DNA of 48,384 nt. Origin: an uncultured Alistipes sp. (lineage in GTDB: Bacteria > Bacteroidota > Bacteroidia > Bacteroidales > Rikenellaceae). This document shows, piece by piece, positions 30,990 through 39,762 of this stretch (position 1 is the first letter of the stretch; each line of letters starts with the position of its first letter). The translations under genes were made by a program, and so were the position numbers. Where the stretch lies: assembly GCA_947177225.1 (NCBI GenBank), contig CAMWTS010000016.1, forward strand, positions 1-48,384, read 5' to 3'. A model generated the notes under the pieces. That model ran no database searches. It was not told the DNA's origin and saw only the letters and a list, made by a program, of their open reading frames with translations.

Positions 30990-31007
30990 ACGGTATCTGT
31001 ATACCGT
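30990..31007. promoter_or_regulatory. Perfect inverted repeat upstream of pckA
   Basis: ACGGTAT-CTGT-ATACCGT, 7-bp arms with a 4-nt centre, about 130 nt upstream of the pckA -33 box. It could be an operator or a small terminator without T-run. No regulator is known for it. The rest of 30880-31135 shows no gene. Confidence 0.35.
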
Positions 31008-31135
31008 AATCATGTGCCTGATCGCCGATGGCGAATATTGGTCTGTAAACATACAATTTTATGCGTTTATCTCCGTTTAGATCGATGATTGCCGATAAAT
31101 ATGCCAATATCGTGTGAAAAAATTATTGTTATTAT

Positions 31136-31166
31136 TTTCACAGAACCAAATTATTTTGTAGTTTTG
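31136..31166 (+). promoter_or_regulatory. Promoter of pckA
   Basis: TTTC (31136-31139), 19 nt, TAGTTTTG (31159-31166), near-canonical for Bacteroidota. This implies an untranslated leader of almost 200 nt before the ATG at 31370; I see no known riboswitch fold in it. Confidence 0.65.
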
Positions 31167-31369
31167 TGGCGTGAAATGATGTTTCTGTTTTGGTTGGCAG
31201 AAATTGTGCAGACGGAGTATTCGAACAATATTGCACCGATATATACGAAGTGCGTGGAGATGTCCCGATTATATGATCGAACAGTCGTGCAGGCATGACT
31301 TTCGAAAGCGCCGGTCTGTGAAAGGTTAAGTGAGATACGGAATTAGGTTTAATCTATAAATTTAGAATT

Positions 31370-32974
31370 ATGGCAACGATTGATTTATCAAAGTATGGCA
31401 TCACCGATGTCAAGGAGGTGGTATACAACCCCTCTTACGAGACTCTTTTCGAGGAGGAGACCAAGGCCGGTCTGACCGGATTCGACAAGGGTGTGGTAAC
31501 CGAGATGGGTGCTGTCAACGTAATGACCGGCGTGTATACCGGCCGTTCGCCCAAGGACAAGTTCTTCGTGAAGGACGAGACCACCGAGAACACTATCTGG
31601 TGGACTTCGGACGAGTATAAGAACGACAACAAGCCTGTGACCAAGCAGACTTGGGACGTTTTGAAGACTCTGGCAGGCAAGGAGCTCTCTAACAAGAAGC
31701 TCTATGTGATGGATACCTTCTGCGGTGCCAACGAGAACTCTCGTTTGAAGATCCGTTTCATCATGGAGGTTGCATGGCAGGCTCACTTCGTCAAGAACAT
31801 GTTTATTCGTCCCACTGAGGAGGAGCTGGCCAACTACGGTGAGCCCGACTTCGTTGTGCTGAACGCATCGAAGGCCAAGGTGGAGAACTACAAGGAGCTG
31901 GGTCTCAACTCTGAGACGGCCGTTGTGTTCAACCTCACCGAGAAGATGCAGGTTATCATCAACACCTGGTACGGCGGTGAGATGAAGAAGGGTATGTTCT
32001 CTTATATGAACTACCTGCTTCCGTTGAAGGGCATGGCTTCGATGCACTGCTCGGCCAACACCAACGAGAAGGGTGAGACGGCTATCTTCTTCGGTCTGTC
32101 GGGTACGGGTAAGACCACCCTTTCGACCGATCCCAAGCGTCAGCTTATCGGTGACGACGAGCACGGCTGGGACGACGACGGCGTGTTCAACTTCGAGGGT
32201 GGCTGCTATGCCAAGGTTATCAACCTCTCTAAGGAGAACGAGCCCGATATCTGGAATGCCATTCGTCGCGACGCTCTGTTGGAGAACGTCACTGTCGACG
32301 AGAACGGCAAGATCGATTTCTCGGATAAGTCGGTTACGGAGAACACTCGCGTGTCATACCCGATCTATCACATCAACAATATCGTTAAGCCCGTATCGAA
32401 GGCTCCCGCCGCAAAGAAGGTTATCTTCCTGTCGGCCGACGCATTCGGCGTGCTGCCTCCTGTTTCGATCCTGACTCCGGAGCAGACCAAGTATTACTTC
32501 CTTTCGGGCTTCACCGCCAAGTTGGCCGGTACAGAGCGCGGTATCACCGAGCCTACTCCCACCTTCTCGGCTTGCTTCGGCGCAGCATTCCTGTCGTTGC
32601 ACCCCACCAAGTACGGTGAGGAGCTCGTGAAGAAGATGCAGGCTTCGGGCGCAACCGCATACCTGGTTAACACCGGTTGGAACGGTACGGGCAAGCGTAT
32701 CTCTATCAAGGATACTCGCGGCATTATCGACGCTATCCTCGACGGTTCTATCGACAAGGCCGAGACCAAGCAGATCCCCGTATTCGACTTCAAGGTGCCC
32801 ACGGCTCTGCCCGGCGTTGATCCCGCTATCCTCGATCCTCGCGACACCTATGCCGATCCCAAGGAGTGGGACGCAAAGGCAGCCGATCTGGCAGGTCGTT
32901 TCATCAAGAACTTCACCAAGTTCACGACCAACGAGGAGGGTAAGGCATTGGTAGCAGCCGGTCCTCAGCTCTAA
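31370..32974 (+). CDS. pckA: Phosphoenolpyruvate carboxykinase (ATP)
   Basis: Interconverts oxaloacetate + ATP and PEP + CO2 + ADP. In gut Bacteroidota it mainly fixes CO2 onto PEP on the way to succinate. The 534 residues show [27 protein letters not shown] (kinase-1a P-loop), [20 protein letters not shown] (kinase-2/metal site) and [13 protein letters not shown]. Full length. Codon use marks high expression. A strong promoter lies far upstream; two family A elements follow. Confidence 0.98.
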   Translation: MATIDLSKYGITDVKEVVYNPSYETLFEEETKAGLTGFDKGVVTEMGAVNVMTGVYTGRSPKDKFFVKDETTENTIWWTSDEYKNDNKPVTKQTWDVLKTLAGKELSNKKLYVMDTFCGANENSRLKIRFIMEVAWQAHFVKNMFIRPTEEELANYGEPDFVVLNASKAKVENYKELGLNSETAVVFNLTEKMQVIINTWYGGEMKKGMFSYMNYLLPLKGMASMHCSANTNEKGETAIFFGLSGTGKTTLSTDPKRQLIGDDEHGWDDDGVFNFEGGCYAKVINLSKENEPDIWNAIRRDALLENVTVDENGKIDFSDKSVTENTRVSYPIYHINNIVKPVSKAPAAKKVIFLSADAFGVLPPVSILTPEQTKYYFLSGFTAKLAGTERGITEPTPTFSACFGAAFLSLHPTKYGEELVKKMQASGATAYLVNTGWNGTGKRISIKDTRGIIDAILDGSIDKAETKQIPVFDFKVPTALPGVDPAILDPRDTYADPKEWDAKAADLAGRFIKNFTKFTTNEEGKALVAAGPQL

Positions 32975-32997
32975 TCTTTTATACGTGAAAAGCCGGT

Positions 32998-33194
32998 CTT
33001 TTCCGTGAAAAGCGGCATTCTACTGCCGCGCGCTTGCTCGCCCAAATGGGAAATACGTAAGTATGTCCCATCTGGGCGATCTTCGTTTGCGTTCATTTCA
33101 TGCACTTTTTCTCGCTGCGACAAAGCCGAAGTAAACTTCGATTTGTTCGTTCGGCTTAACGAAAAAGTTGTATAATACCGCTTTTGCCGAAAAA
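32998..33194 (+). repeat. Family A element, copy A3, with nested palindrome
   Basis: Ends TTTTCCGTGAAAAGCGGC and ACCGCTTTTGCCGAAAAA. The central palindrome has a different but still paired sequence (CGCCCA-ATGGGA-ATAC / GTAT-TCCCAT-TGGGCG). It is about 75 bp longer than the other copies because of a second palindrome at 33105-33167 (CTTTTT...AAGCCGAA / TTCGGCTT...AAAAAG). It begins 23 nt after the pckA stop and probably terminates that gene. Confidence 0.85.
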
Positions 33195-33195
33195 C

Positions 33196-33317
33196 CTTTT
33201 CCATGAAAAGCCGCTATTTGCTTCCGCGCGCTCGTTCATCCGAATAGGCAGTACGCCAGTACAGCCTATCCGTCCTCACATCGTTTGCGTGGCAACTAAC
33301 TGCTTTTGATGAAAAAG
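33196..33317 (+). repeat. Family A element, copy A4
   Basis: Ends TTTTCCATGAAAAGC and GCTTTTGATGAAAAA; centre ATAGGC / GCCTAT around GTAC/GTAC. It follows A3 directly, as A2 follows A1, and carries the same tail (GTGCTTAGCAGACTATTCC). Confidence 0.85.
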
Positions 33318-33355
33318 GGGGTTGGTGGTGCTTAGCAGACTATTCCGATTGCCTT

Positions 33356-33385
33356 GTCATTTCGAGTGCAAGCGAGAAATCTGTG
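33356..33385 (+). repeat. Family B repeat, copy B4
   Basis: GTCATTTCGAGTG-CAA-GCGAGAAATCTGTG, directly after the A4 tail. Confidence 0.8.
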
Positions 33386-33403
33386 TGCGACGATTTCCAC
33401 TCT

Positions 33404-33443
33404 GTCATTCTGAGTAGGACGGTACGTCCGACGTGAGAATCTC
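33404..33443 (+). repeat. Family C/D hairpin, copy C4 (plus orientation)
   Basis: Stem GGACG / CGTCC around loop GTA, the same stem as C2 but with a changed loop base. Confidence 0.85.
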
Positions 33444-33486
33444 TCTTTTCGGTGGACAAACTTCTTTGCGTTGCATTCCTGACAGC

Positions 33487-33525
33487 GAGACTCCCACGTC
33501 GCAACTGCGTTGCTCCTCGGAGTGA
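33487..33525 (-). repeat. Family C/D hairpin, copy D3 (minus orientation)
   Basis: Stem GCAAC / GTTGC around loop GCA. Inverted pair with C4. I see no gene between pckA and tRNA-Leu. Confidence 0.85.
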
Positions 33526-33533
33526 TAGCGTTT

Positions 33534-33563
33534 GTCATTTCGAACGTAAGCGGGATATCTGTG
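33534..33563 (+). repeat. Family B repeat, copy B5
   Basis: Degenerate copy, GTCATTTCGAACG-TAA-GCGGGATATCTGTG, following D3 as B3 follows D2. Confidence 0.7.
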
Positions 33564-33678
33564 TGCGGCAGGTTCATCGCTTTGCCTGGCATGAATTGTT
33601 TGAGTACATTGTAACAGCATACAAATAGGAGATTGGCGACTAATGCCCGTATGCTGCAATGGAGAGGATTGATATAAA

Positions 33679-33708
33679 AATACCCCGCCGAATATTATTC
33701 GACGGGGT
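33679..33708 (-). terminator. Terminator after tRNA-Leu
   Basis: On the minus strand the stem is CCCCGTCGAAT / ATTCGGCGGGG (one mismatch), followed by TATTTTTAT. It lies 3 nt beyond the tRNA-Leu 3' end. Confidence 0.85.
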
Positions 33709-33711
33709 GTG

Positions 33712-33792
33712 TGCCCAGGATAGGACTCGAACCTACATGCCGTTAAGCACTCGCACCTGAAACGAGCGCGTCTACCATTTCGCCACCTGGGC
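33712..33792 (-). tRNA. tRNA-Leu (anticodon CAG)
   Basis: 81-nt class II tRNA read leftward. Acceptor GCCCAGG/CCTGGGC, D-arm TGGCGAAATGGTAGACGC, anticodon CAG in CTCGTTTCAGGTGCGAG, variable arm, and T-arm GGTTCGAGTCC. CCA is not encoded. Standing alone with its own terminator. Confidence 0.95.
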
Positions 33793-33922
33793 ATCGTTTC
33801 AGTGATGCAAAAGTAGTGTTTTTTTTCAAATTTTCGTACATTTGTCCTAAATTTATTGCAAAAAATTTTGCGTAATTTGTCGCGGTTATCCATGCGGCAT
33901 GTGTAATTAATTGAAAATTATT

Positions 33923-34510
33923 ATGTTGAAGAAAATGTCGCCCGCAAAAAAAGTGGCGTTATTAATATTCGTATTGGTCGTTATCGATCAGGCGGTCAAG
34001 CTGCTCGTGCGCTCGCACATAGATCTTGGCGATCAGGTGTCGGTATTTTCGTGGTTCAAGTTGTGCCATATAGAGAATAACGGATTCGCTTTCGGCATGC
34101 AGCTCGGTTCGGGTGAGGGTGTTGACTGGGGCAAAATCGTATTGAGTCTGTTCCGTTTGGCGATGATCGGATTTCTCGTGTGGGGTATTCGCTATTTGCT
34201 GCATAAGGATAATGTTCCCAAGGGAGTCATTGCGGGTGTGGCCTTGATCCTGGCCGGAGCCATAGGCAATATGGTCGACAGCATGTTCTACGGTCTGTTG
34301 TTCGAGGAGCAGGGAGCAGGCTTTCTTACGGGCAGAGTTGTGGACATGTTCTATTTCCCGCTCTTCAAGTGGGAGGGCGTACCGTCGATGCTGCGTTTTC
34401 TGGTGAGTTCCGACGGTTACTTCTTCGGGGCGGTGTTCAATGTCGCCGACGCCTATATCTCGGTGGCGGTGGTCTATCTGATATTGTTCCACTACAAGTT
34501 TTTCAAATAG
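33923..34510 (+). CDS. lspA: Lipoprotein signal peptidase II
   Basis: Inner-membrane aspartyl protease that cleaves the signal peptide of lipidated prolipoproteins. 195 residues from ATG 33923 (a TTG at 33911 would add four). Four hydrophobic segments; VIDQAVKLLVR and the IENNGFAFGM motif in the N-terminal half. The catalytic Asp residues are in GNMVDSMFYG and NVADAYIS. Longer than the enterobacterial enzyme because of periplasmic insertions, as usual in Bacteroidota. Relevant to the many lipoproteins encoded nearby. Confidence 0.96.
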   Translation: MLKKMSPAKKVALLIFVLVVIDQAVKLLVRSHIDLGDQVSVFSWFKLCHIENNGFAFGMQLGSGEGVDWGKIVLSLFRLAMIGFLVWGIRYLLHKDNVPKGVIAGVALILAGAIGNMVDSMFYGLLFEEQGAGFLTGRVVDMFYFPLFKWEGVPSMLRFLVSSDGYFFGAVFNVADAYISVAVVYLILFHYKFFK

Positions 34511-34536
34511 CGGGATATAGCCCGTCTGGAATGATA

Positions 34537-34564
34537 AACGGCCGCATATCGCTATGCGGCCGTT
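34537..34564. terminator. Bidirectional terminator between convergent genes
   Basis: Stem AACGGCCGCATA / TATGCGGCCGTT with a TCGC loop, 26 nt after lspA and 23 nt after the end of the leftward aldo/keto reductase gene. It serves both, although the T-runs are short. Confidence 0.75.
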
Positions 34565-34586
34565 GTCGTATGACAGTGTGCCGGTG

Positions 34587-35702
34587 TCAGTCGAATGCCT
34601 TCGATACCGCACGCAGGTGCTCGATGATGGGAAGATGCTGCGGACAGCTGCTCTCGCATTTGCCGCAGGCTATGCACTCCGATGCACGGCCGTGTGTCGA
34701 AACGAGGTTGAGATAGTAGGTTTTCTGTATCGAAAAGGCCTTGTTGAGAGCCTGCTGCTCGGCGTTGTAGAGCGCGAAGCAGTCGGGTATGGCTATGTGT
34801 TTGGGGCAGCCGTCGACGCAGTAGCGACAAGCTGTGCACTGTATGGCTATGGCACGGTTGAGCACCTCCACCACGCGCCCGATTGTGGCGTGTTCGTTGG
34901 GTGAGAGCGGCTCGAAGTGCTCCATGTAGGAGATGTTGTCGGCGAGCTGTTCGGGCGATGACATGCCGCTGAGCACAGTCATCACACCCTCCAAGCCTGC
35001 GGCGTAGCGTATGCCCCACGATGCTGCCGACATGTCGGGGCGTGCGGTGTGCAGCAGCTCGGCGGCTTCGGCCGGCAGTGCGGTCAGTGTTCCGCCTTTG
35101 AGCGGCTCCATCACCACGATGGGCTTGCCGTGGCGGCGTGCCACTTCGTAGCACTTGCGCGACTGTATGCTCTCGTTGTCCCAGTCGAGATAGTTGATCT
35201 GCAACTGCACGAACTCCGTTTCGGGGTGTTCGGTGAGAATGCGGTCGAGCAGTTCGGCCGAGTCGTGGAACGAGAATCCTATGTGGCGTATGCGTCCCTC
35301 GGCCTTTTTGCGGGACACGAATGCGAAGCTGTCGAATTGCTCTACGCGCTTGTAGTTGCCCACACCGAGATTGTGCAGCAGGTAGTAGTCGAAATATTCG
35401 ACACCGCACTTTGCCAGCTGCTCGTCGAATATGCGCTCCTGATCGCCCTCGGCTTTGAGAAACATCGTGGGCAGCTTCGAGGCCAGTGTGAATTCGTCGC
35501 GGCGGTGACGTTCGACCAGAGCCTGACGCACGATCTCCTCGCTGTGGAAATCGTGATACATATAGGCCGTGTCGAAATAGGTGAAGCCTGCGGCGATGAA
35601 GGTGTCGAACATCTGCTCGACGAGTTTCATATCCACAGCCGAGAAGTCGTCGGCCTTGGTCAAAGGCAGGCGCATACAGCCGAATCCGAGTTTTTTTGTC
35701 AT
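34587..35702 (-). CDS. Aldo/keto reductase with C-terminal 2x[4Fe-4S] ferredoxin domain
   Basis: 371 residues. The N-terminal AKR barrel shows GFGCMRLPL, FDTAYMYHDFHSE (catalytic Asp and Tyr), LASKLPTM (Lys) and YYLLHNLG (His). The C-terminus holds two ferredoxin-like clusters, CTACRYCVDGCP and CIACGKCESSCP. This type is common in anaerobes and its substrates are mostly unknown. A redox role coupled to ferredoxin rather than NADPH alone is plausible. It is the last gene of a five-gene leftward unit, 7 nt after the ECF-S-like gene. Confidence 0.93.
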   Translation of the reverse strand: MTKKLGFGCMRLPLTKADDFSAVDMKLVEQMFDTFIAAGFTYFDTAYMYHDFHSEEIVRQALVERHRRDEFTLASKLPTMFLKAEGDQERIFDEQLAKCGVEYFDYYLLHNLGVGNYKRVEQFDSFAFVSRKKAEGRIRHIGFSFHDSAELLDRILTEHPETEFVQLQINYLDWDNESIQSRKCYEVARRHGKPIVVMEPLKGGTLTALPAEAAELLHTARPDMSAASWGIRYAAGLEGVMTVLSGMSSPEQLADNISYMEHFEPLSPNEHATIGRVVEVLNRAIAIQCTACRYCVDGCPKHIAIPDCFALYNAEQQALNKAFSIQKTYYLNLVSTHGRASECIACGKCESSCPQHLPIIEHLRAVSKAFD

Positions 35703-35709
35703 GGCATGT

Positions 35710-36222
35710 CTATTTGCGTATCACATATCGTATTACAGCCCAGCCTCCGACGATTTGCAGCATGATGCCCGGAAGTCCGATGCGCACGTCCTGCAAGGCT
35801 GCTGCCAGCGAGCCTGTCCATGCCCACTCGAACAGCGAGCCTGCCGTTTGGTAGAGTGCCACTACGGTTGCGATCGAGAGTATCGAGACGCTCTTGCGGC
35901 GTGCGGCTACGATGCCTGCGGCCAGTGCCAGCATCAGCGATTTGCACTCTATGACGGGCAGCATCTGCACTGCGGGCATGCCCGTCAGCCACGAGTTGAG
36001 CATGGGCGACAGCACAGCTGTCAAAAGACCCACGCGCCAGCCGTATTTGTAGGCTCCCACGAGTGTGAAGAAGTAGATTGGCAGCCAGCGCATGCCGCCT
36101 TCGGGTATGAGGTGGCACAGTTGCGGCAGCAAGATGTTGCCCATGACGAAGGCCGATGCCGCCAGATAGGTTTTCAGGTTGTCGGCCTGCAATGTGTAGA
36201 GCCTGACAGATGAGGTTTGCAT
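35710..36222 (-). CDS. ECF transporter S-component-like membrane protein
   Basis: 170 residues, five or six hydrophobic segments (about 20-36, 45-63, 67-85, 95-108, 112-130, 145-166). The WLPIYFFTLVGAYKYGWRVG and LLTAVLSPMLNSWLTGMP segments resemble substrate-binding S components of energy-coupling factor vitamin or metal importers. No EcfA or EcfT genes are in the window, so it would share them from elsewhere. It lies 13 nt after the TonB-dependent receptor gene, which suggests that both move the same substrate across the two membranes. The family call is moderately sure; the substrate is unknown. Confidence 0.65.
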   Translation of the reverse strand: MQTSSVRLYTLQADNLKTYLAASAFVMGNILLPQLCHLIPEGGMRWLPIYFFTLVGAYKYGWRVGLLTAVLSPMLNSWLTGMPAVQMLPVIECKSLMLALAAGIVAARRKSVSILSIATVVALYQTAGSLFEWAWTGSLAAALQDVRIGLPGIMLQIVGGWAVIRYVIRK

Positions 36223-36235
36223 AGTGGTTATCGTT

Positions 36236-38131
36236 TTAAAAGTTAATGTCTATTCCTGCCATTACCGTAGCTCGCGGCATTGGGTATCCGGCATTGATCT
36301 CGTATCGCTGTGCCAGCAGATTCTCTGCCCTGACGAAGAGTGACAGCCAGCTGCATGCCCTTAGCGAGGCGCGCATGTTCCACAGCACGAACTGCTTGCG
36401 CTGTCTGGCGGTCAGTTCGGTGTACAGACCGGCGACATACTGCACGCTGGAAGATATGCTCCAACGCTTGCGCGAGAAATCGGCTCCGACATAGAGCTTG
36501 TGTTCTGGCGATGCCAGCAGCGGATTCTCCATGTGCAGCCAGCTGTAATTTGCCTCTATATGCCATGATGGCGATATGCGCCACCCGATCTCGGCCTCGG
36601 CACCCCAGTTCTCGATGCGTCCGGTGTTGACGTTGAGCTGACCTCCGTCGACCGGCATGCGCATTATCAGATTGTCGCCGTCGATATAGAATATGTTGAC
36701 ACCCCAGCGCACGGCACCTCCCCTCAGCGGTTGTGCGATCGAGAGTTCGTAGCTCCACAATCTTTCGGGCAACAGATCGGGATTGGCCGGCCGGAACATG
36801 TAGAGTTCGCGGATCGTGGGGTTGCGAAAACCTTTTGCCGCCATGGCCTTCATCTCCATATCGCGGGGCAGATGCAGGGCGATGCCCGCCTGCGGTACCC
36901 ACTCGGTGCCGGTTTGCGAGTGGCGGTCGACGCGTATGCCGGCATCGAGGGTAATGTATCGGCCTATGGCCTGCCGCCAGTCGATATAGGCGGCTGTTTC
37001 GTCCTCGCCCTTGTCGACCAGATCTTCGCGCAGACCGTCGTGGTGAAGATTCCACGATCGGCCGCCGAAGTGCAGATAGTCGATGCCCACGGTAAGGCGG
37101 TTGCCCCGGAAGAGCGTTGCCGACTGATACCACGATATGCCCGTCATCACGTCGCGAGAGTGGAACAGATAGTCGAGCGGTGTGCCGCCTGCGACGTATC
37201 CGTCGTCGATCTTGTGACGCCCCCAGTTGTAGAACAGCGACAGTGCACCAGATGTGCGGTCGTATCGGTTTTCGACGGCCATGGAGGCCATGCCGCGCAA
37301 TATGCGCTGGTCGTTGTCGATCATCGGCACGCTGACCGAACCCGGATTCGAGGCATCGAACTGCGTCAGATTGCAGTCGGCGTATATGTTCCAGTGCGAC
37401 GACAGATCGTACGACAGCTTGGCGTAGGCGTTCCACTGGGCGAATTGCATGTTGTCGCGGTGGCCGTCGGTGCGGTTGTACGACGCTGCCACGACGCTGC
37501 CGAAACGGCCGCGGCGCACAGTGTTGGATATATCGGTCTCGACGGTGTTGTACGACCCGTAGCTGCCTCGCAGGCGTGTTTGCACTCCGTCGTGGGAGAG
37601 TTTGCGTGTGACGATGTTTATCACTCCGCCCATTGCGTTGGATCCGTATAGCACCGATGCCGGACCGCGTACCACCTCCACGCGCTCGGCCAGCATCGAC
37701 TGGCAGGCGTCGGCTATGGGGTGTCCCATCAATCCCATGTATTGCGGGTGGCCGTCGATCAGCACCATCAGTCCGGTGGTGGGAACGCCTGCTTGCGGCG
37801 TGCCGCCTATGCCGCGCAGGCTCATGCCTCCGGCTGCGCCGGTCGACACTCCGTAGCCCATCATGCCGCGCGAGGTGACGAACAGTCCGGGGATCTGCTC
37901 GGTGAGTGCGGGCAGTACCGATTGTTCCAAGCGCGAATCCAGCCCTTGGCGGCCGACGACCGAGACGGTCATCGGCAGGTGTCTGATGTCGGCAGCACTG
38001 CGCGTGCCCGTGACGACCACTTCGTCGATGGCCGTTATGTGCAGCGAGTCGGCCGGTTCGTCGGCACTGGCCGCAATCGTGACTGAAAGGGCGATAAGGA
38101 GTGATAGCAGTGCCTTAACCGTTGTTTTCAT
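36236..38131 (-). CDS. TonB-dependent outer-membrane receptor (cofactor/metal-complex type)
   Basis: 631 residues. Signal peptide (MKTTVKALLSLLIALSVTIAASA), a TonB-box-like IDEVVVTGT, a plug domain with VLPALTEQIPGLFV, RGIGGTPQAGVPTTGLMVLI and VEVVRGPASVLYGSNAMGGV, then a beta-barrel ending in a C-terminal aromatic (DINF). It lacks the N-terminal carboxypeptidase-regulatory domain of SusC proteins and has no SusD, so it belongs with the cobalamin/siderophore/metal receptors. The ATG at 38131 overlaps the DUF1893 gene by 17 nt; the longer frame to 38248 adds no sensible sequence. Confidence 0.93.
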   Translation of the reverse strand: MKTTVKALLSLLIALSVTIAASADEPADSLHITAIDEVVVTGTRSAADIRHLPMTVSVVGRQGLDSRLEQSVLPALTEQIPGLFVTSRGMMGYGVSTGAAGGMSLRGIGGTPQAGVPTTGLMVLIDGHPQYMGLMGHPIADACQSMLAERVEVVRGPASVLYGSNAMGGVINIVTRKLSHDGVQTRLRGSYGSYNTVETDISNTVRRGRFGSVVAASYNRTDGHRDNMQFAQWNAYAKLSYDLSSHWNIYADCNLTQFDASNPGSVSVPMIDNDQRILRGMASMAVENRYDRTSGALSLFYNWGRHKIDDGYVAGGTPLDYLFHSRDVMTGISWYQSATLFRGNRLTVGIDYLHFGGRSWNLHHDGLREDLVDKGEDETAAYIDWRQAIGRYITLDAGIRVDRHSQTGTEWVPQAGIALHLPRDMEMKAMAAKGFRNPTIRELYMFRPANPDLLPERLWSYELSIAQPLRGGAVRWGVNIFYIDGDNLIMRMPVDGGQLNVNTGRIENWGAEAEIGWRISPSWHIEANYSWLHMENPLLASPEHKLYVGADFSRKRWSISSSVQYVAGLYTELTARQRKQFVLWNMRASLRACSWLSLFVRAENLLAQRYEINAGYPMPRATVMAGIDINF

Positions 38132-38582
38132 TTTGCTGCTCGTTTCGTTTTTGTCTGTCGATGAACTCGTCGATTCTGGCCAGACACTCTTCGATGCTCC
38201 AAAGCTCGCTGCAAAGCGTCTCGACGGGGCAGCGTCCTGTGCCTGCACGATTGATTATATGGTCGGTGAGAGTGTTGTAACCGGCTATGAGTCCGTAACG
38301 CTCCGACAGCTCCAATGCCTCGCGGCTTATGACATCGGCGAAAAGCTCCTTTACTCCGCCGGCAATCATCAGTGCCGCGGCACCCTTGCCCACTACCTTG
38401 TCGGCTACGAATGCACCGCGCAGTGGTTCGCTGCCGTCGTGCAGCAGTTCGTACAGGTCGCGTATGCCGCGCTGCCGCAGCACCTCGCATTGTCCGTCGG
38501 CACGATACACGACGCACGAGCAGCGCTCTGCAAAGAGCATGTCGATAGTACGGCGGCGAATATCCTCTGTAAAGGCTGACAT
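38115..38582 (-). CDS. DUF1893 domain protein
   Basis: 155 residues. The DUF1893 core is clear: SCVVYRADG near the start, AFVADKVVGKGAAALMIAGG in the middle and KELFADVISREALEL after it. The family has a cytidine-deaminase-like fold known from structural genomics but no established activity. The C-terminus is charged (RQKRNEQQNENNG). It lies 12 nt after the DUF362 gene and overlaps the receptor gene, so it is translationally tied to that operon. Confidence 0.9.
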   Translation of the reverse strand: MSAFTEDIRRRTIDMLFAERCSCVVYRADGQCEVLRQRGIRDLYELLHDGSEPLRGAFVADKVVGKGAAALMIAGGVKELFADVISREALELSERYGLIAGYNTLTDHIINRAGTGRCPVETLCSELWSIEECLARIDEFIDRQKRNEQQNENNG

Positions 38583-38594
38583 GGCGGCGGGGTA

Positions 38595-39587
38595 TTAACG
38601 TGCATCGAGATCGACCAGACGGTAGTTGCGGCTGCCGAGTCCGATCTTCTCGGCGTGCTCGACGGTGTGTATGCCGTGGCGCGACTCCATGCGTTCGATA
38701 AGATGCGATTTACCCTCCTCGGGCGACGAATAGATCATGTCGACCGAAGCCTGGTCCAATGCAACGGGATCGGTCGAGGCCATGATGCCTATGTCGCTCA
38801 TGTGCGGATCTTCGGGCGACGAGTCGCAATCGCAGTCGACGGAGAGATTGTTCAATACGTTGATGTATATGATGTTATCGCCGAACAGATCGGCCACGCT
38901 CTGTGCCGCGGCGGCCATCGATTCCAAAAATGCGTCCTGCTGGGCTATGTTTTGCCACAACAGAGCTACGTCGTCGGTCTTTCCTGCGGTGTGTATGTAG
39001 GCCTTGCCTGCGGCCGAAGCCACACCTATCGACTGGTTTTTCAGCACGCCGCCGAAACCGCCCATGGCGTGTCCCTTGAAGTGAGCCAGATTTATCATGA
39101 AATCGTAGCGGTCGAGATGCGAGCCGACCAGATTGTATTTGATGTGCGTGGTGTCGCGCACGGGTATGCGCATATCGCCCTCGCTGTCCATGATGTCGAC
39201 ATTGGCAATCGCCGTGAAGCCGTGCTCTTCGGCAGCCTTCATATGCTCTCCGGTCGAAGAACGACGGCCGCCGTATGCCGTGTTGCACTCTACGATGGTG
39301 CCGCCCGTAGCACGCACCAGATCGCCTATAAGTTCAGGTTTCAGATAGTTGTGGCCGCCCGGTTCGCCGGTCGATATCTTGATGGCCACGCGACCCTCGG
39401 CCTGACGACCGAGTGCATTGTAGACTCGCATCAGGCCTGCGGGCGAGATGTCGCGTGTGAAGTATACGGCCGGTTCTGCGGGTTGATCTTCCGTCTTGGT
39501 CTGTTTTGCCGACGAACCGCAGCCCGTGGCCGACAGCATCGCGGCGGCCATGCAGATCATCGGAACGATAGTTGAAAACTTATTCAT
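38595..39587 (-). CDS. DUF362 lipoprotein (Fe-S-associated family)
   Basis: 330 residues. The signal peptide ends in LSATGC, so it is probably a lipoprotein (Cys at about residue 23). The DUF362 domain shows VAIKISTGEPGGHNYLKPEL, INLAHFKGHAMGGFGGVLKN and ASTDPVALDQASVDMIY. DUF362 proteins are often fused to or next to ferredoxin domains; here no ferredoxin is fused, but an Fe-S aldo/keto reductase closes the operon. An acidic C-rich stretch (SVDCDCDSSPEDPH) might bind metal. Function unknown. First gene of the five-gene unit. Confidence 0.9.
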   Translation of the reverse strand: MNKFSTIVPMICMAAAMLSATGCGSSAKQTKTEDQPAEPAVYFTRDISPAGLMRVYNALGRQAEGRVAIKISTGEPGGHNYLKPELIGDLVRATGGTIVECNTAYGGRRSSTGEHMKAAEEHGFTAIANVDIMDSEGDMRIPVRDTTHIKYNLVGSHLDRYDFMINLAHFKGHAMGGFGGVLKNQSIGVASAAGKAYIHTAGKTDDVALLWQNIAQQDAFLESMAAAAQSVADLFGDNIIYINVLNNLSVDCDCDSSPEDPHMSDIGIMASTDPVALDQASVDMIYSSPEEGKSHLIERMESRHGIHTVEHAEKIGLGSRNYRLVDLDAR

Positions 39588-39620
39588 ATCGATCGTGTTT
39601 TATACATTGGTTTACTATTG

Positions 39621-39651
39621 CAAAGATATGACTTTACGCCGAATGCGCAAT
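39621..39651 (-). promoter_or_regulatory. Promoter of the DUF362-receptor operon
   Basis: Minus-strand ATTG (39648-39651), 19 nt, TATCTTTG (39621-39628): a perfect -7 box about 33 nt upstream of the DUF362 ATG. Confidence 0.7.
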
Positions 39652-39706
39652 AATACATATACCCGATATTCTTACCAATTTTACGGCAGCCGGCTCCATA
39701 ACGCAT

Positions 39707-39737
39707 ATTGCCGTCCGAAAATTTTTCGGACGGCAAT
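39707..39737 (-). terminator. Palindromic terminator after the pot array
   Basis: Almost perfect palindrome ATTGCCGTCCGAAAA / TTTTCGGACGGCAAT, 26 nt beyond the stop of the last gene in the leftward polyamine array. The T-run forms part of the stem rather than a tail. Confidence 0.75.
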
Positions 39738-39762
39738 ACGTCATCGGTTCGCAGACCGCATG

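Noticed and set aside
31089..31298. 69-residue open frame in the pckA leader
   Set aside because: It overlaps the pckA promoter, has no ribosome-binding site and no recognisable sequence.
36236..38131. SusC-type glycan importer
   Set aside because: No SusD partner and no N-terminal carboxypeptidase-regulatory domain; the neighbours suit a cofactor or metal receptor better.
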